Positions 8,514-17,168 of a DNA stretch of 64,000 nt are shown in pieces. The first letter of the stretch is position 1. Each line of letters opens with the position of its first letter. Made by a program: the position numbers and the translations under genes. The stretch comes from SZUA-254 sp964596065 (lineage in GTDB: Bacteria > Bacteroidota > Ignavibacteria > UBA10030 > SZUA-254): NCBI GenBank assembly GCA_964596065.1, contig CAZQSM010000005.1, forward strand, positions 4,142 through 68,141. Reading direction: 5' to 3'. The notes under the pieces were generated by a model. That model saw nothing but the letters and a program-made list of their open reading frames with translations, searched no databases and was not told where the DNA came from.

Positions 8514-9444
8514 CGAGCCTCCCGGTCCGGCGATCGCCGCCTCCGGGATCTCCCGGTCGTTCGGCGGGGTGGTCGCGCTCCGCGGCGTGGACCTCGAAGT
8601 CAGCCGCGGCGAAATGTTCGGCCTCGTCGGCCCCGACGGGTCGGGAAAATCCACGTTCATCCGGATCCTCTGCGGCATCCTCACCCCCGACGCCGGGACG
8701 GGGAGCGTCCTCGGGAAGGACGTCGTCCGCGATCGCCCCGCGCTGAAGCGGGAGATCGGCTACCTCTCGCAGAAGTTCACCCTCTACGGCGACCTCTCCG
8801 TCGACGAGAACATCGAGTTCTTCGCCGAGCTCCACCGCGTCTACGAGTACCGCGGCCTCCGGGAGCAACTCCTCGACTTCACGCAGCTCACGCCGTTCCG
8901 GGACCGGCTCGCCGAGCGGCTCTCCGGCGGGATGAAGCAGAAACTCGCGCTCATCTGCACCCTGATCCACACGCCGAAGGTCATCTTCCTCGACGAACCG
9001 ACCACCGGCGTCGATCCGGTCTCGCGGCGGGAGCTCTGGGGGCTGCTCCAGAAACTGAACGCCGACGGTATGACGATCGTCCTCTGCACCCCCTACCTGG
9101 ACGAGGCGGAGCGCTGCGCCCGCGTCGCGTTCATCCACCGGGGCGGACTCCTCCGGTCCGACACCCCCGACAACCTGAGGCGGATCATCCCCGGGAGGAT
9201 GATCGAAGTGGTCTGTTCGGAGCCCCGGAGGGCCGTGGACGTCCTCAAGGCGCGCGGGGGTTACCGGAGTCCCCAGGTCTACGGGGACAGGATCAGGGTG
9301 AGCGCCGGCGGGGAGGGCGGCGACCCCCTCACCGGGATCGAACGGGTCCTCGCGGGCGGGGGCATCGGCGTCGCGTCCTCCCGGTTCGTCCGGCCGGCGC
9401 TCGAGGACGTCTTCATCCACCTGATGGAGGACGCCCCGGCGTGA
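8500..9444 (+). CDS. ABC exporter ATPase subunit 1, with atypical H-loop
   Basis: 314 residues. Walker A is GPDGSGKST (44-52), the signature LSGGMKQ (141-147) and Walker B VIFLDE (161-166). The H-loop reads CTPYLDEAE, with Pro198 where the catalytic-switch histidine is expected; the partner ATPase has TTHYLDEAE. This subunit may therefore be a degenerate half-site in a heterodimer, as in asymmetric ABC exporters. The C-terminal extension (230-314) is typical of drug and lipid exporters of the YbhF/YhiH type. Start ATG 8500 overlaps the adaptor gene by 14 nt. Confidence 0.92.
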   Translation: MPPADEPPGPAIAASGISRSFGGVVALRGVDLEVSRGEMFGLVGPDGSGKSTFIRILCGILTPDAGTGSVLGKDVVRDRPALKREIGYLSQKFTLYGDLSVDENIEFFAELHRVYEYRGLREQLLDFTQLTPFRDRLAERLSGGMKQKLALICTLIHTPKVIFLDEPTTGVDPVSRRELWGLLQKLNADGMTIVLCTPYLDEAERCARVAFIHRGGLLRSDTPDNLRRIIPGRMIEVVCSEPRRAVDVLKARGGYRSPQVYGDRIRVSAGGEGGDPLTGIERVLAGGGIGVASSRFVRPALEDVFIHLMEDAPA

Positions 9445-10406
9445 CGGACCCCGCACGCAACGGGAACGCGATCGCCGTCGAGGGGCTCACGAAGACCTTC
9501 GGGGCCTTCCATGCCGTCGACGATCTCTCCTTCGACGTGAAGGAGGGGGAGATCTTCGGCTTCCTGGGGGCGAACGGCGCGGGAAAATCCACGACGATCC
9601 GCATGCTCGTGGGCCTGCTCGAGCCCACCGCCGGGCGGGCCGTGGTCGGCGGGTTCGACGTGATGAAGCAGACCGACCTCCTGAAGGCGGGCATCGGTTA
9701 CATGTCCCAGAAGTTTTCCCTCTACGACGACCTCACCGTGGAGCAGAACATCAGGTTCTTCGGCGGCGTCTACCGCCTTCCCGCCGACCTCCTGCGGACG
9801 AGGCTCGACTGGGTGGTGGAGATGGCCGGCCTCCGGGGCAGGGAACGGGCCCTCACCGGGACGCTCTCGGGCGGGTGGAAACAGCGCCTCGCGCTCGGGT
9901 GCGCGGTGCTGCACAAGCCCCGCATCGTCTTCCTCGACGAGCCGACCAGCGGCGTGGACCCGGTCTCCCGCCGGCAGTTCTGGAGGCTCATCGGCAACCT
10001 CTCGGAGGAGAAAACGACCGTGCTCGTCACGACGCACTACCTCGACGAGGCCGAATATTGCCACCGGCTCCTGATGATCCACGCGGGACGCGCGGTGGCC
10101 GCGGGGAGCCCGGACGAGCTGAAGCGGAAGGCCATCCGTTTCCCGATCCTCGAGGTCTCCTGCGGGAGGACCGTGGAGGCCTTCGAGGCGATCCGCTCCC
10201 GGCCGTTCGTGCTCGACGCGTCGCTCTTCGGGTCGACCATCCACGCGATGGTGCGGGACGAGGGGGAGGGGGCCGACGGCATCCGCGGGGAGCTGGCGGC
10301 CCGGGGGATCGCCGTCGAGAAGATCGAGACGGTCCGGCCGTCGCTCGAGGACGTCTTCCTCCACGTCCTGCACGACGTCGCGGCCTCCGCCGGGGTGAAG
10401 CCGTGA
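9441..10406 (+). CDS. ABC exporter ATPase subunit 2
   Basis: 321 residues from a GTG that overlaps the preceding TGA (GTGA). It is a complete ATPase: Walker A GANGAGKST (43-51), signature LSGGWKQ (142-148), Walker B IVFLDE (162-167) and switch His199. In E. coli the two ATPase halves are fused in YbhF; here they are separate genes translated in tandem. With subunit 1 it should power the two ABC-2 permeases that follow. The substrate is not predictable from sequence. Confidence 0.93.
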   Translation: MTDPARNGNAIAVEGLTKTFGAFHAVDDLSFDVKEGEIFGFLGANGAGKSTTIRMLVGLLEPTAGRAVVGGFDVMKQTDLLKAGIGYMSQKFSLYDDLTVEQNIRFFGGVYRLPADLLRTRLDWVVEMAGLRGRERALTGTLSGGWKQRLALGCAVLHKPRIVFLDEPTSGVDPVSRRQFWRLIGNLSEEKTTVLVTTHYLDEAEYCHRLLMIHAGRAVAAGSPDELKRKAIRFPILEVSCGRTVEAFEAIRSRPFVLDASLFGSTIHAMVRDEGEGADGIRGELAARGIAVEKIETVRPSLEDVFLHVLHDVAASAGVKP

Positions 10407-11530
10407 TCAGGGAGATCAGGCCGGTGGTCGTGAAGGAGTTCCGCCAGATCCGGCGCGACCCGACGTCGCTGGGGCTGCTCATCGGCCTCCCGGCGGTCCT
10501 GATCATCCTCGTCGGGTACGCTTTGAACTTCGACGTGAAGCACACGCCGATGGTGGCGCTCGACCGCGACAACTCCCCCCGGAGCCGCGAGTACCTGGAG
10601 AAATTCGCGCACACGGAATACTTCAGGTTCGCCGGGCCGGTGGAGTCGTACCGGGAGGTGGAACGGCGTTTCCTCCGGGACGAGGCGAACATCTGCGTCG
10701 TCGTGCCGCACCGCTTCGGGAGCGACCTGGAAGCGGGCAAGGACGTCGCGGTCCAGATCCTCGTGGACGGCTCTGACGCGAACACCGGGCTGCAGGCGAT
10801 GTCGAACGCCTCCAGGATCACCACCGACTACTCCGGCAGGGTGCGCCTCGCCGCCGCCGCGCGGATCGGACGCACGCTCGCGCCGCCCGTCGATTTCCGG
10901 CCGCGCGTCTGGTACAACGAGAACCTGGTCTCCTCGAAGTACCTGATCCCGGGTCTCATCGGACTCATCCTGGTGCTCACCGCGGTCGTGTCGACGGCGC
11001 TGACGGTCGTGCGGGAGAAGGAACGCGGCACGATGGAGCAGATCGTCGTCTCGCCGCTGCACCCGCTCCAGCTCATCGTCGGCAAGACCATCCCGTACCT
11101 TGCGATCAGCCTCGTGGCCGCGACGGCCATCCTGATCCTTGGCTACCTCCTCTTCGACATCACCGTCGAGGGGAGCATCCCGCTGCTCTACGCCGCGATC
11201 GCGGTGATGATCGTCGGCGCGCTCGGCCAGGGACTCCTGATTTCGTCGGTGACCGATTCGCAGCAGGTGGCCTTCATGGTGGCGATCTTCAGCTCCCTTC
11301 TGCCGTCGTTCATCCTCTCCGGATTCGTCTTTCCGATCGCGAGCATGCCGGAGGTCCTGCAGGTGGTCTCGAACATCGCGGTGGCCAAGTTCTTCCTCGT
11401 CATCATCCGGGGGGTGATGCTCAAGGGGGCGGGGTTCTCCGCGGTGTGGCCCGAATTCCTCTCCCTGGTGCTGTTCGCGGCGGTGACCATCGGCATCAGC
11501 GCCGTCCGGCTGGGCCGGAGGAGGGAATGA
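10403..11530 (+). CDS. ABC-2 type permease (YbhS-like)
   Basis: 375 residues from GTG 10403 overlapping the previous TGA (GTGA). The frame is open upstream, but that region is a shadow of ATPase 2. The family opening VKEFRQIRRDPTSLGLL leads into TM1. A large periplasmic domain (about 45-175) and five clustered C-terminal membrane segments follow. The conserved REKERGTMEQIVVSPLHP loop contacts the ATPase. It pairs with the next gene to form the export channel. Confidence 0.92.
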   Translation: MIREIRPVVVKEFRQIRRDPTSLGLLIGLPAVLIILVGYALNFDVKHTPMVALDRDNSPRSREYLEKFAHTEYFRFAGPVESYREVERRFLRDEANICVVVPHRFGSDLEAGKDVAVQILVDGSDANTGLQAMSNASRITTDYSGRVRLAAAARIGRTLAPPVDFRPRVWYNENLVSSKYLIPGLIGLILVLTAVVSTALTVVREKERGTMEQIVVSPLHPLQLIVGKTIPYLAISLVAATAILILGYLLFDITVEGSIPLLYAAIAVMIVGALGQGLLISSVTDSQQVAFMVAIFSSLLPSFILSGFVFPIASMPEVLQVVSNIAVAKFFLVIIRGVMLKGAGFSAVWPEFLSLVLFAAVTIGISAVRLGRRRE

Positions 11531-12669
11531 TGATGGGGGGTGTCCCCGGCGTCCTCGCGAGCCTCGTGCGGAAGGAGTTCTACCTCATCCGGCGCGACCG
11601 GAAGATGCTCGTGCTCTCCATCGTTGCGCCGATCCTGCAGGTGCTCCTGCTCGGCTACGCGGCCACGACCGACATCCGCGGGAGCAGACTGATCGTCGCC
11701 GACCTCGACCGGACGGCGGAGAGCAGGGCCTTCGTGAGGAGCTTCACCAGCACCGAATATTTCTCGTACGCCTATGCGGCTGACGCCGTCGACGACGTGG
11801 ACGCCTACCTCATGCGCGGCGACGCCTCGGCGGCGCTCCTGATCCCCCCGCGGTTCGGCGACAACCTGCTCTCGGGGACGCCGGCCCCGGTGCAGGTGAT
11901 CTTCGACGGGACCGACGCCAACACCGCGAACGTCCTGCTCGGGTACGCCACGCAGATCATCGGTTCCTGGTCGCCGGCGGTCCGGCCCGAGGTCAGGATC
12001 GCGGGGGTCCAGCCCCTGCCGGGCGCCATCAGGCCCGAACCGAGGGTCTGGTTCAATCCCGACCTCAAGAGCCAGTATTTCATGGTCCCCGGCGTCGTGG
12101 CCCTCGTGCTGATGATCATCACGATGACGCTCACGTCGCTCGCGGTGGTGAAGGAGAAGGAGATGGGGACGCTCGAACAGCTGATGGTTGCCCCGATCAG
12201 GCCCTACCAGCTGATCCTCGGCAAGCTCATCCCCTTCGTGGTCCTCGGCTTCTTCAGCATGTCGGTCATCCTGACCCTCGCGAAGCTGTGGTTCGGGATC
12301 CCGCTCCGCGGCGAACTCGCGACGCTCTACGCCCTGTCGGGGCTCTTCATCCTGACGACGCTCGGCCTGGGCCTGTTCGTCTCGACGGTCGCCAGGAGCC
12401 AGCAGCAGGCGATGCTGATCGCCCAGTTTTTCATCTTCCTGCCCTTTACCTTCCTCGGGGGCTTCGCCTTCCCGATCGCGAACATGCCGGAGTGGATCCA
12501 GTGGCTCACCTACCTGATCCCGCTCCGTTTTTTCCTCGAAATCCTCAGGGGGGTGTTCCTGAAGGGGGCCGGTTTCGCCGACCTCTGGTTCCAGACGCTG
12601 ATGCTCGCGCTGCTGGGGGGAACGATTTTTACCGTGAGCGTCCTCCGGTTCCGGCGCCGGATGGGATGA
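11527..12669 (+). CDS. ABC-2 type permease (YbhR-like)
   Basis: 380 residues. Three consecutive ATG codons begin at 11527, and the first overlaps the previous TGA. The layout matches its partner: VRKEFYLIRRDRKMLVL before TM1, a periplasmic domain, then the KEKEMGTLEQLMVAPIRP coupling loop and C-terminal membrane helices. The two permeases share about the same length and motif order, consistent with an ancient duplication. This is the last gene of the exporter operon; 176 nt separate it from aceB. Confidence 0.92.
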   Translation: MMMGGVPGVLASLVRKEFYLIRRDRKMLVLSIVAPILQVLLLGYAATTDIRGSRLIVADLDRTAESRAFVRSFTSTEYFSYAYAADAVDDVDAYLMRGDASAALLIPPRFGDNLLSGTPAPVQVIFDGTDANTANVLLGYATQIIGSWSPAVRPEVRIAGVQPLPGAIRPEPRVWFNPDLKSQYFMVPGVVALVLMIITMTLTSLAVVKEKEMGTLEQLMVAPIRPYQLILGKLIPFVVLGFFSMSVILTLAKLWFGIPLRGELATLYALSGLFILTTLGLGLFVSTVARSQQQAMLIAQFFIFLPFTFLGGFAFPIANMPEWIQWLTYLIPLRFFLEILRGVFLKGAGFADLWFQTLMLALLGGTIFTVSVLRFRRRMG

Positions 12670-12736
12670 GGGGTGCGGGAAGCGCGCCGGCGCCCCGCCG
12701 GTGCCCGCCCGGTCCTTCGTCTGTCCCGTCTTTCGC

Positions 12737-12766
12737 TTGATTCAAGGCCTTTTTTTTTAGTACATT
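12737..12766 (+). promoter_or_regulatory. Promoter for the glyoxylate-bypass operon
   Basis: TTGATT-N18-TACATT, 79 nt upstream of ATG 12846. The spacer contains a run of nine T residues. No obvious operator repeat was seen between the -10 and the start. Confidence 0.42.
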
Positions 12767-12845
12767 CAATCCGGTCCCCGGCCTCCTGATCCTCGCCGGG
12801 CACGCATATCCAGCCGCAATCAATCCAATCCGTGAAGGGAGAGTC

Positions 12846-14819
12846 ATGCGCCAGGCAGGGAAGAAGAGTGTCGGGGGACACGGTGCCGCCGTCAAGCGCG
12901 GGCCGCGGCAGCCGGCCGCGGCGAAGCGCGCGCTCGTGATCAGGAACGGCGTCGAAGCAGCCTATCCGGACGTCTTTACCCCGGAGGCGCTCTCGGCGCT
13001 CGAACAGCTGGCCCCGTTCGACGCGCGGCGCAGGGAATTGATGGACGCGAGGATCGCGCGCCGGAGCGCGAGGGCGCTCAACAGGCAGCGGATCGCGTTC
13101 CTCCCGGCCGACCAGCTGATCCCGGGCACGACGATCAGGGTCCGCGACGCGCGAGCCGGCAAATTTTCGGGGCCCGAAATACCCGCCGACCTCCGCCGGC
13201 AATGGATCCAGGGGACCGGCCCGGGGGCGAAGCCGAACGCGTCGCTCGAGTCGAGCATCCGGAACGTCGCGTACGCGCTCCTCTCGGGGGCCGACGGCTG
13301 GATGTTCGACGGTGAAGACGCCCTGGGCCAGATCAGCACGATGTCGCTCGACAACCAGCGGAACCTGCGGCTCGCGTTCGCGGGCGACCCGAGGTTCCTC
13401 GACGTTGCGGCCGGGGTCGCCGCCGAGATGAACCGCTGGGCGGCGGAGTTCTTCGGCAGGGAGATCATCGGCGACTGGCGAAAGCAGCTATCGTTCACGA
13501 CAAAACTGTTCAGGGCGCGCGGCCTCCACCTCGACGACCGCCACATCCGGACCCGCGACGGGCGTTCCTTTTCGGCGTCGATCACCGACCTCGTCCTCTA
13601 TGTCGTCCACAACCACGGGGTATTGCGGAATGCGGGCTCGTCGATCGTCCTCTACCTGCCGAAGATCCAGACGGCCGAAGAGGCGGCGCACTGGGCCGAC
13701 CTGATGGACGCACTCGAACACCACCTCGGGATGGAGCCCGGGTCGATCAAGGCGTATGTGCTCATCGAGCAGATCGAGGCGACGTTCCAGTTGATGGAAA
13801 TCCGCGCCGCGCTCGGCCTGCATTTCGTCGGCTACAACACCGGCCGCTGGGACTACATCAACAGCGTGGCGGACGCCGCGGCCTGGGACCCGACGTTCAT
13901 CAACCCGAACATCGAATCGGTGGGGATGACGTACGGATACATGCGCACCTACGAGGACAGGGTGCGGCGCGCCGTGAACACCCCCGACGCCGGGGGCAGG
14001 TTCGCGCTCTGGCAGGGGGGGATGGAGCCGAACATCCCGGTCGGTTCGCCGCAGGGCGTCGCCGACAGCATGGTGAAGGTGCTCGCCGGCGCCGGGCGGG
14101 AACAGCGGGAGGGCGCCAGCGGCAAGTGGGTGGCCCACTGGAAGATGGTCCACATCGTCCGGCCGGTCTGGGAGAAGGAGGGGGCCGACAACCAGATGGG
14201 CAGGGAATTCCCGCCGCTGACGTACACGCCGGCCGACGCCGACGGCCTCACGCTGCTCGAACCCGCCCCCAGGACGATCCGCGGGGCGAGAAACCTGATC
14301 AGCGTGGCGCTGCAGTACGGCAACGCATTCGGGCAGGGGTTCCAGGCCGCGGCGCTCAAGCCGGCGGACTTCTTCGGCGACGACTCCGTCCTCTACCTGA
14401 TGGAGGACATGGCGACGGGGGAGATCCGCCTGAGCATCCTCTGGGAGTGGCTCCATAAAAAAGCCGAGATCACCGAGGACGATCCGGGCACCGGCCTCAC
14501 CGCCGGCGCCACGTTCACCGCCGAACTCTTTGAACGCCTCTGCGCGGAGGAATACGCGAAGCTCCGGGAGGCGAAGAACAGGGACGTCCACGACGATTCG
14601 AAGGACACCACGCTCCCGATCGCCCTCGAGATCGTCAGGACGTACGTGAGGGAAGCGATCAAGCTCCCCTGGTACATCGACCTGTTGAACCTCAACCTCG
14701 ACAACCACGACCTCGCGCTCGCGAGGGAGCGGATACGGCTCTACCTGGAGGCGTTCAGGATCAACGGGACGCGCATCACCGAGAACCTCGACTTCATTCC
14801 GGAAGGATCGAAACGATGA
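12846..14819 (+). CDS. aceB: Malate synthase (glyoxylate bypass)
   Basis: 657 residues. It condenses glyoxylate with acetyl-CoA to malate. Recognisable malate synthase features are DGEDALGQ at 155-162 (equivalent to the family DFEDS acidic site), the LIEQIEATFQLMEIR strand and YNTGRWDYI at 330-338. It is longer than the usual 530-residue A form: there is a Lys/Arg-rich N-terminal extension of about 30 residues, and an extended C-terminal helical domain. The start has a GGGAGA ribosome-binding sequence. The stop overlaps the isocitrate lyase ATG (ATGA), so the two bypass enzymes are translationally coupled. Confidence 0.92.
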   Translation: MRQAGKKSVGGHGAAVKRGPRQPAAAKRALVIRNGVEAAYPDVFTPEALSALEQLAPFDARRRELMDARIARRSARALNRQRIAFLPADQLIPGTTIRVRDARAGKFSGPEIPADLRRQWIQGTGPGAKPNASLESSIRNVAYALLSGADGWMFDGEDALGQISTMSLDNQRNLRLAFAGDPRFLDVAAGVAAEMNRWAAEFFGREIIGDWRKQLSFTTKLFRARGLHLDDRHIRTRDGRSFSASITDLVLYVVHNHGVLRNAGSSIVLYLPKIQTAEEAAHWADLMDALEHHLGMEPGSIKAYVLIEQIEATFQLMEIRAALGLHFVGYNTGRWDYINSVADAAAWDPTFINPNIESVGMTYGYMRTYEDRVRRAVNTPDAGGRFALWQGGMEPNIPVGSPQGVADSMVKVLAGAGREQREGASGKWVAHWKMVHIVRPVWEKEGADNQMGREFPPLTYTPADADGLTLLEPAPRTIRGARNLISVALQYGNAFGQGFQAAALKPADFFGDDSVLYLMEDMATGEIRLSILWEWLHKKAEITEDDPGTGLTAGATFTAELFERLCAEEYAKLREAKNRDVHDDSKDTTLPIALEIVRTYVREAIKLPWYIDLLNLNLDNHDLALARERIRLYLEAFRINGTRITENLDFIPEGSKR

Positions 14820-17113
14820 AAACCGCCATGGTTGCCCTGGACGAATTCGCGAAGGAGGCCGCCGGGATCAGGCGGTGGTTCGACGATCCCCGGTTCAGGG
14901 GGGTCACGCGGCTCTACACGCCCCGGCAGGTCGCCGAACAGCGCGGGTCGATCAACGCGGAGTACCCCGTCGCCGCCGCCGCCGCGGACGCGTTCTACCG
15001 GAGGCTGAGGGAGCTCTTCGCGGCGCGGAAATCGATCACCACCTTCGGCCCCTATTCGCCGGGGCAGGCGGTGGCGATCAAGCGGATGGGGATCGAGGGA
15101 ATTTACCTCGGCGGATGGGCCACGTCGGCGAAGGGATCAATCACCGAGGACCCGGGCCCCGACCTCGCCTCCTACCCGCTGAGCCAGGTGCCCGACGAGG
15201 CGTCGTCCCTGGTCCGGGCGCTCCTGGCGGCCGACAGGAACCAGCGCTTCGCCCGTTCGAGGATGAGCCCCGAGGAACTCGCTGCCTCCCCGTTCGTCGA
15301 CTACCGCCCGTTCATCATCGCCGACGCCGACACCGGGCACGGGGGTGAGGCGCACGTCAGGAACCTGATCCGGAGGTTCGTGGAAGCGGGCGTTCCGGGG
15401 TACCACATCGAGGACCAGAAGCCGGGGGTGAAAAAATGCGGCCACCAGGCCGGGAAGGTCCTGGTCGCCTCGGACGAGCAGATCAAGCGGCTGAACGCCG
15501 CCCGCTTCCAGCTCGACGTGATGAAGGTGGGGGGGATCATCGTGGCCCGGACCGACGCCGAGGCCGCCACCTTTCTCGACACGCGCGGCGACGAACGGGA
15601 CCATCCGTTCATCCTCGGCGCGACCAACCGGGCGATGCCCGCCTACAAGAACGCCTACCTCGCGGTGATGCGCGCGTTCCACGACGGCGGCGTCAGTGAG
15701 GTCAACGGGCACCTCCTCTACCGGATCTCCGACGCCGCGTACGCCTCGGCCGCGGCCTGGCTCGAACAGGCCGGCCTGGCGGCGGAGATCCGGGAACAGG
15801 TCAGCCTGTTGGCGGCGAAAAAGGGCCCGCGCGGGGAGGAGGGCGGGGCGGCCGGGAAGGCGCTCGATTCGGTCATCAACCGGTTCCTCGACCGGTGGCA
15901 GATGGAGGCCGGCCTGAAGACCTACGGGGAGGCGGTGGCCGACGCGATGAAGCACGGCATCGACGAGGGGGCTGAATGGGAAATGTCCGTCGCGGAATGG
16001 AACGAGTTCGCGCGGGGCGCGTCGCTCGAGGAAGCGGCGGCGAGGGCGGCCTCGATGGGCGTCAGGGTCGCCTGGGACTGCGAGACGGCGCGCACGCCCG
16101 AGGGGTATTACCAGGTCCGGGGCGGGATCGACTACGCCGTCGCCAAGTCGCTCGCCGTGGCGCCCTTCGCCGACCTCCTCTGGATGGAAACGAAGACCGC
16201 CGACCTCGCGGACGCGAGGACGTTCGCCTCGGCGATCCACGAGGCGTTCCCGGAGGCGATGCTGGCGTACAACCTCTCCCCGTCGTTCAACTGGGACACC
16301 ACCGGAATGAGCGACGCCGAAATGAAGAACTTCCCGGTCGAGCTCGGCAAACTCGGCTACGTGTTCAATTTCATCACCTACGGCGGCCACCAGATCGACG
16401 GCCTGGCGGGGGAGGAGTTTGCCACGGCCCTCAAGGAGGACGGGATGCTCGCCCTCGCCCGTCTGCAGCGGAAATTCCGGCTGCTCAACTCGCCCTTCAA
16501 GACGCCGCAGACCTATGTCGGCGGGCCCCGTTCGGACGCCGCGCTGATGGCCTCGACCGGCCGGACGGCGACCACGAAGGCGATGGGGAAGGGCTCGACG
16601 CAGTATCAGCACCTCGTCCAGACGGAGATCCCGCCGAAGGTCCTCGAGGAGTGGCTGAAGATCTGGTCCGCGCACAACGCCATCCCCGGCGGGCTGAAGG
16701 TCCGGCTGCGGCCCCACACGGCGGGTTCGGACCTGCTCTCGCTGAACGTGCTCGACGCCTCGGGCGGGGTGATCACCGACGTCATCTTCACCGCCATCCA
16801 GGACCGGAGGAACCGCACGTTCCTCTCGATCAGGGACCAGAACAACTACCGGCCGGAGTACCGGCAGAAGCGCCTGATGACGCTCGCGAACCTCTTCCTC
16901 ATCCACCGCTACAACGCGGTCTCCGTGCACTACGTCACGCCGACCGACGACAACCAGCGGCAGGCCGAGGGGATGAAGGCGATCGGCGCCTACTCGCAGG
17001 TGAATACGGAAATCGGCGACATCATCGTGGCGACCGTCGAGGCGGGGTTCATGAAGGCGCTGACCGCCGACGGGGGCGCCGGCGTGAAAAAGCTGATAAC
17101 CAAAGGCTCCTGA
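14816..17113 (+). CDS. aceA: Isocitrate lyase, long (about 765-residue) form
   Basis: 765 residues. It cleaves isocitrate to glyoxylate and succinate, the first committed step of the glyoxylate bypass. The catalytic signature KKCGHQAGK is present, with Cys208. Further family motifs include FGPYSPGQAVAIKRMG, IADADTGHGGEAHVRNL and AYNLSPSFNWD. The length matches the long ICL class (for example AceA2 of Mycobacterium) rather than the 430-residue E. coli form, with an inserted middle segment. Coupled to malate synthase by a 4-nt overlap. Together they allow growth on acetate or fatty acids. Confidence 0.95.
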   Translation: MKTAMVALDEFAKEAAGIRRWFDDPRFRGVTRLYTPRQVAEQRGSINAEYPVAAAAADAFYRRLRELFAARKSITTFGPYSPGQAVAIKRMGIEGIYLGGWATSAKGSITEDPGPDLASYPLSQVPDEASSLVRALLAADRNQRFARSRMSPEELAASPFVDYRPFIIADADTGHGGEAHVRNLIRRFVEAGVPGYHIEDQKPGVKKCGHQAGKVLVASDEQIKRLNAARFQLDVMKVGGIIVARTDAEAATFLDTRGDERDHPFILGATNRAMPAYKNAYLAVMRAFHDGGVSEVNGHLLYRISDAAYASAAAWLEQAGLAAEIREQVSLLAAKKGPRGEEGGAAGKALDSVINRFLDRWQMEAGLKTYGEAVADAMKHGIDEGAEWEMSVAEWNEFARGASLEEAAARAASMGVRVAWDCETARTPEGYYQVRGGIDYAVAKSLAVAPFADLLWMETKTADLADARTFASAIHEAFPEAMLAYNLSPSFNWDTTGMSDAEMKNFPVELGKLGYVFNFITYGGHQIDGLAGEEFATALKEDGMLALARLQRKFRLLNSPFKTPQTYVGGPRSDAALMASTGRTATTKAMGKGSTQYQHLVQTEIPPKVLEEWLKIWSAHNAIPGGLKVRLRPHTAGSDLLSLNVLDASGGVITDVIFTAIQDRRNRTFLSIRDQNNYRPEYRQKRLMTLANLFLIHRYNAVSVHYVTPTDDNQRQAEGMKAIGAYSQVNTEIGDIIVATVEAGFMKALTADGGAGVKKLITKGS

Positions 17114-17143
17114 AAAAGAAAAGCCAGGCCCGGAGGGCCTGGC
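17113..17143 (-). terminator. Intrinsic terminator of the T9SS surface-protein gene
   Basis: A 9-bp GC-rich stem (17123-17131 with 17135-17143) and a 3-nt loop are followed, on the minus strand, by a TTTTCTTTTT tract that overlaps the isocitrate lyase stop. The + side lacks a T tract, so it mainly serves the minus-strand gene. Confidence 0.75.
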
Positions 17144-17168
17144 CTTCGCATGTCCGATCGTCCGGTGG

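Noticed and set aside
15137..16930. 597-codon - strand open frame
   Set aside because: Shadow of isocitrate lyase; the + strand reading has all catalytic motifs.
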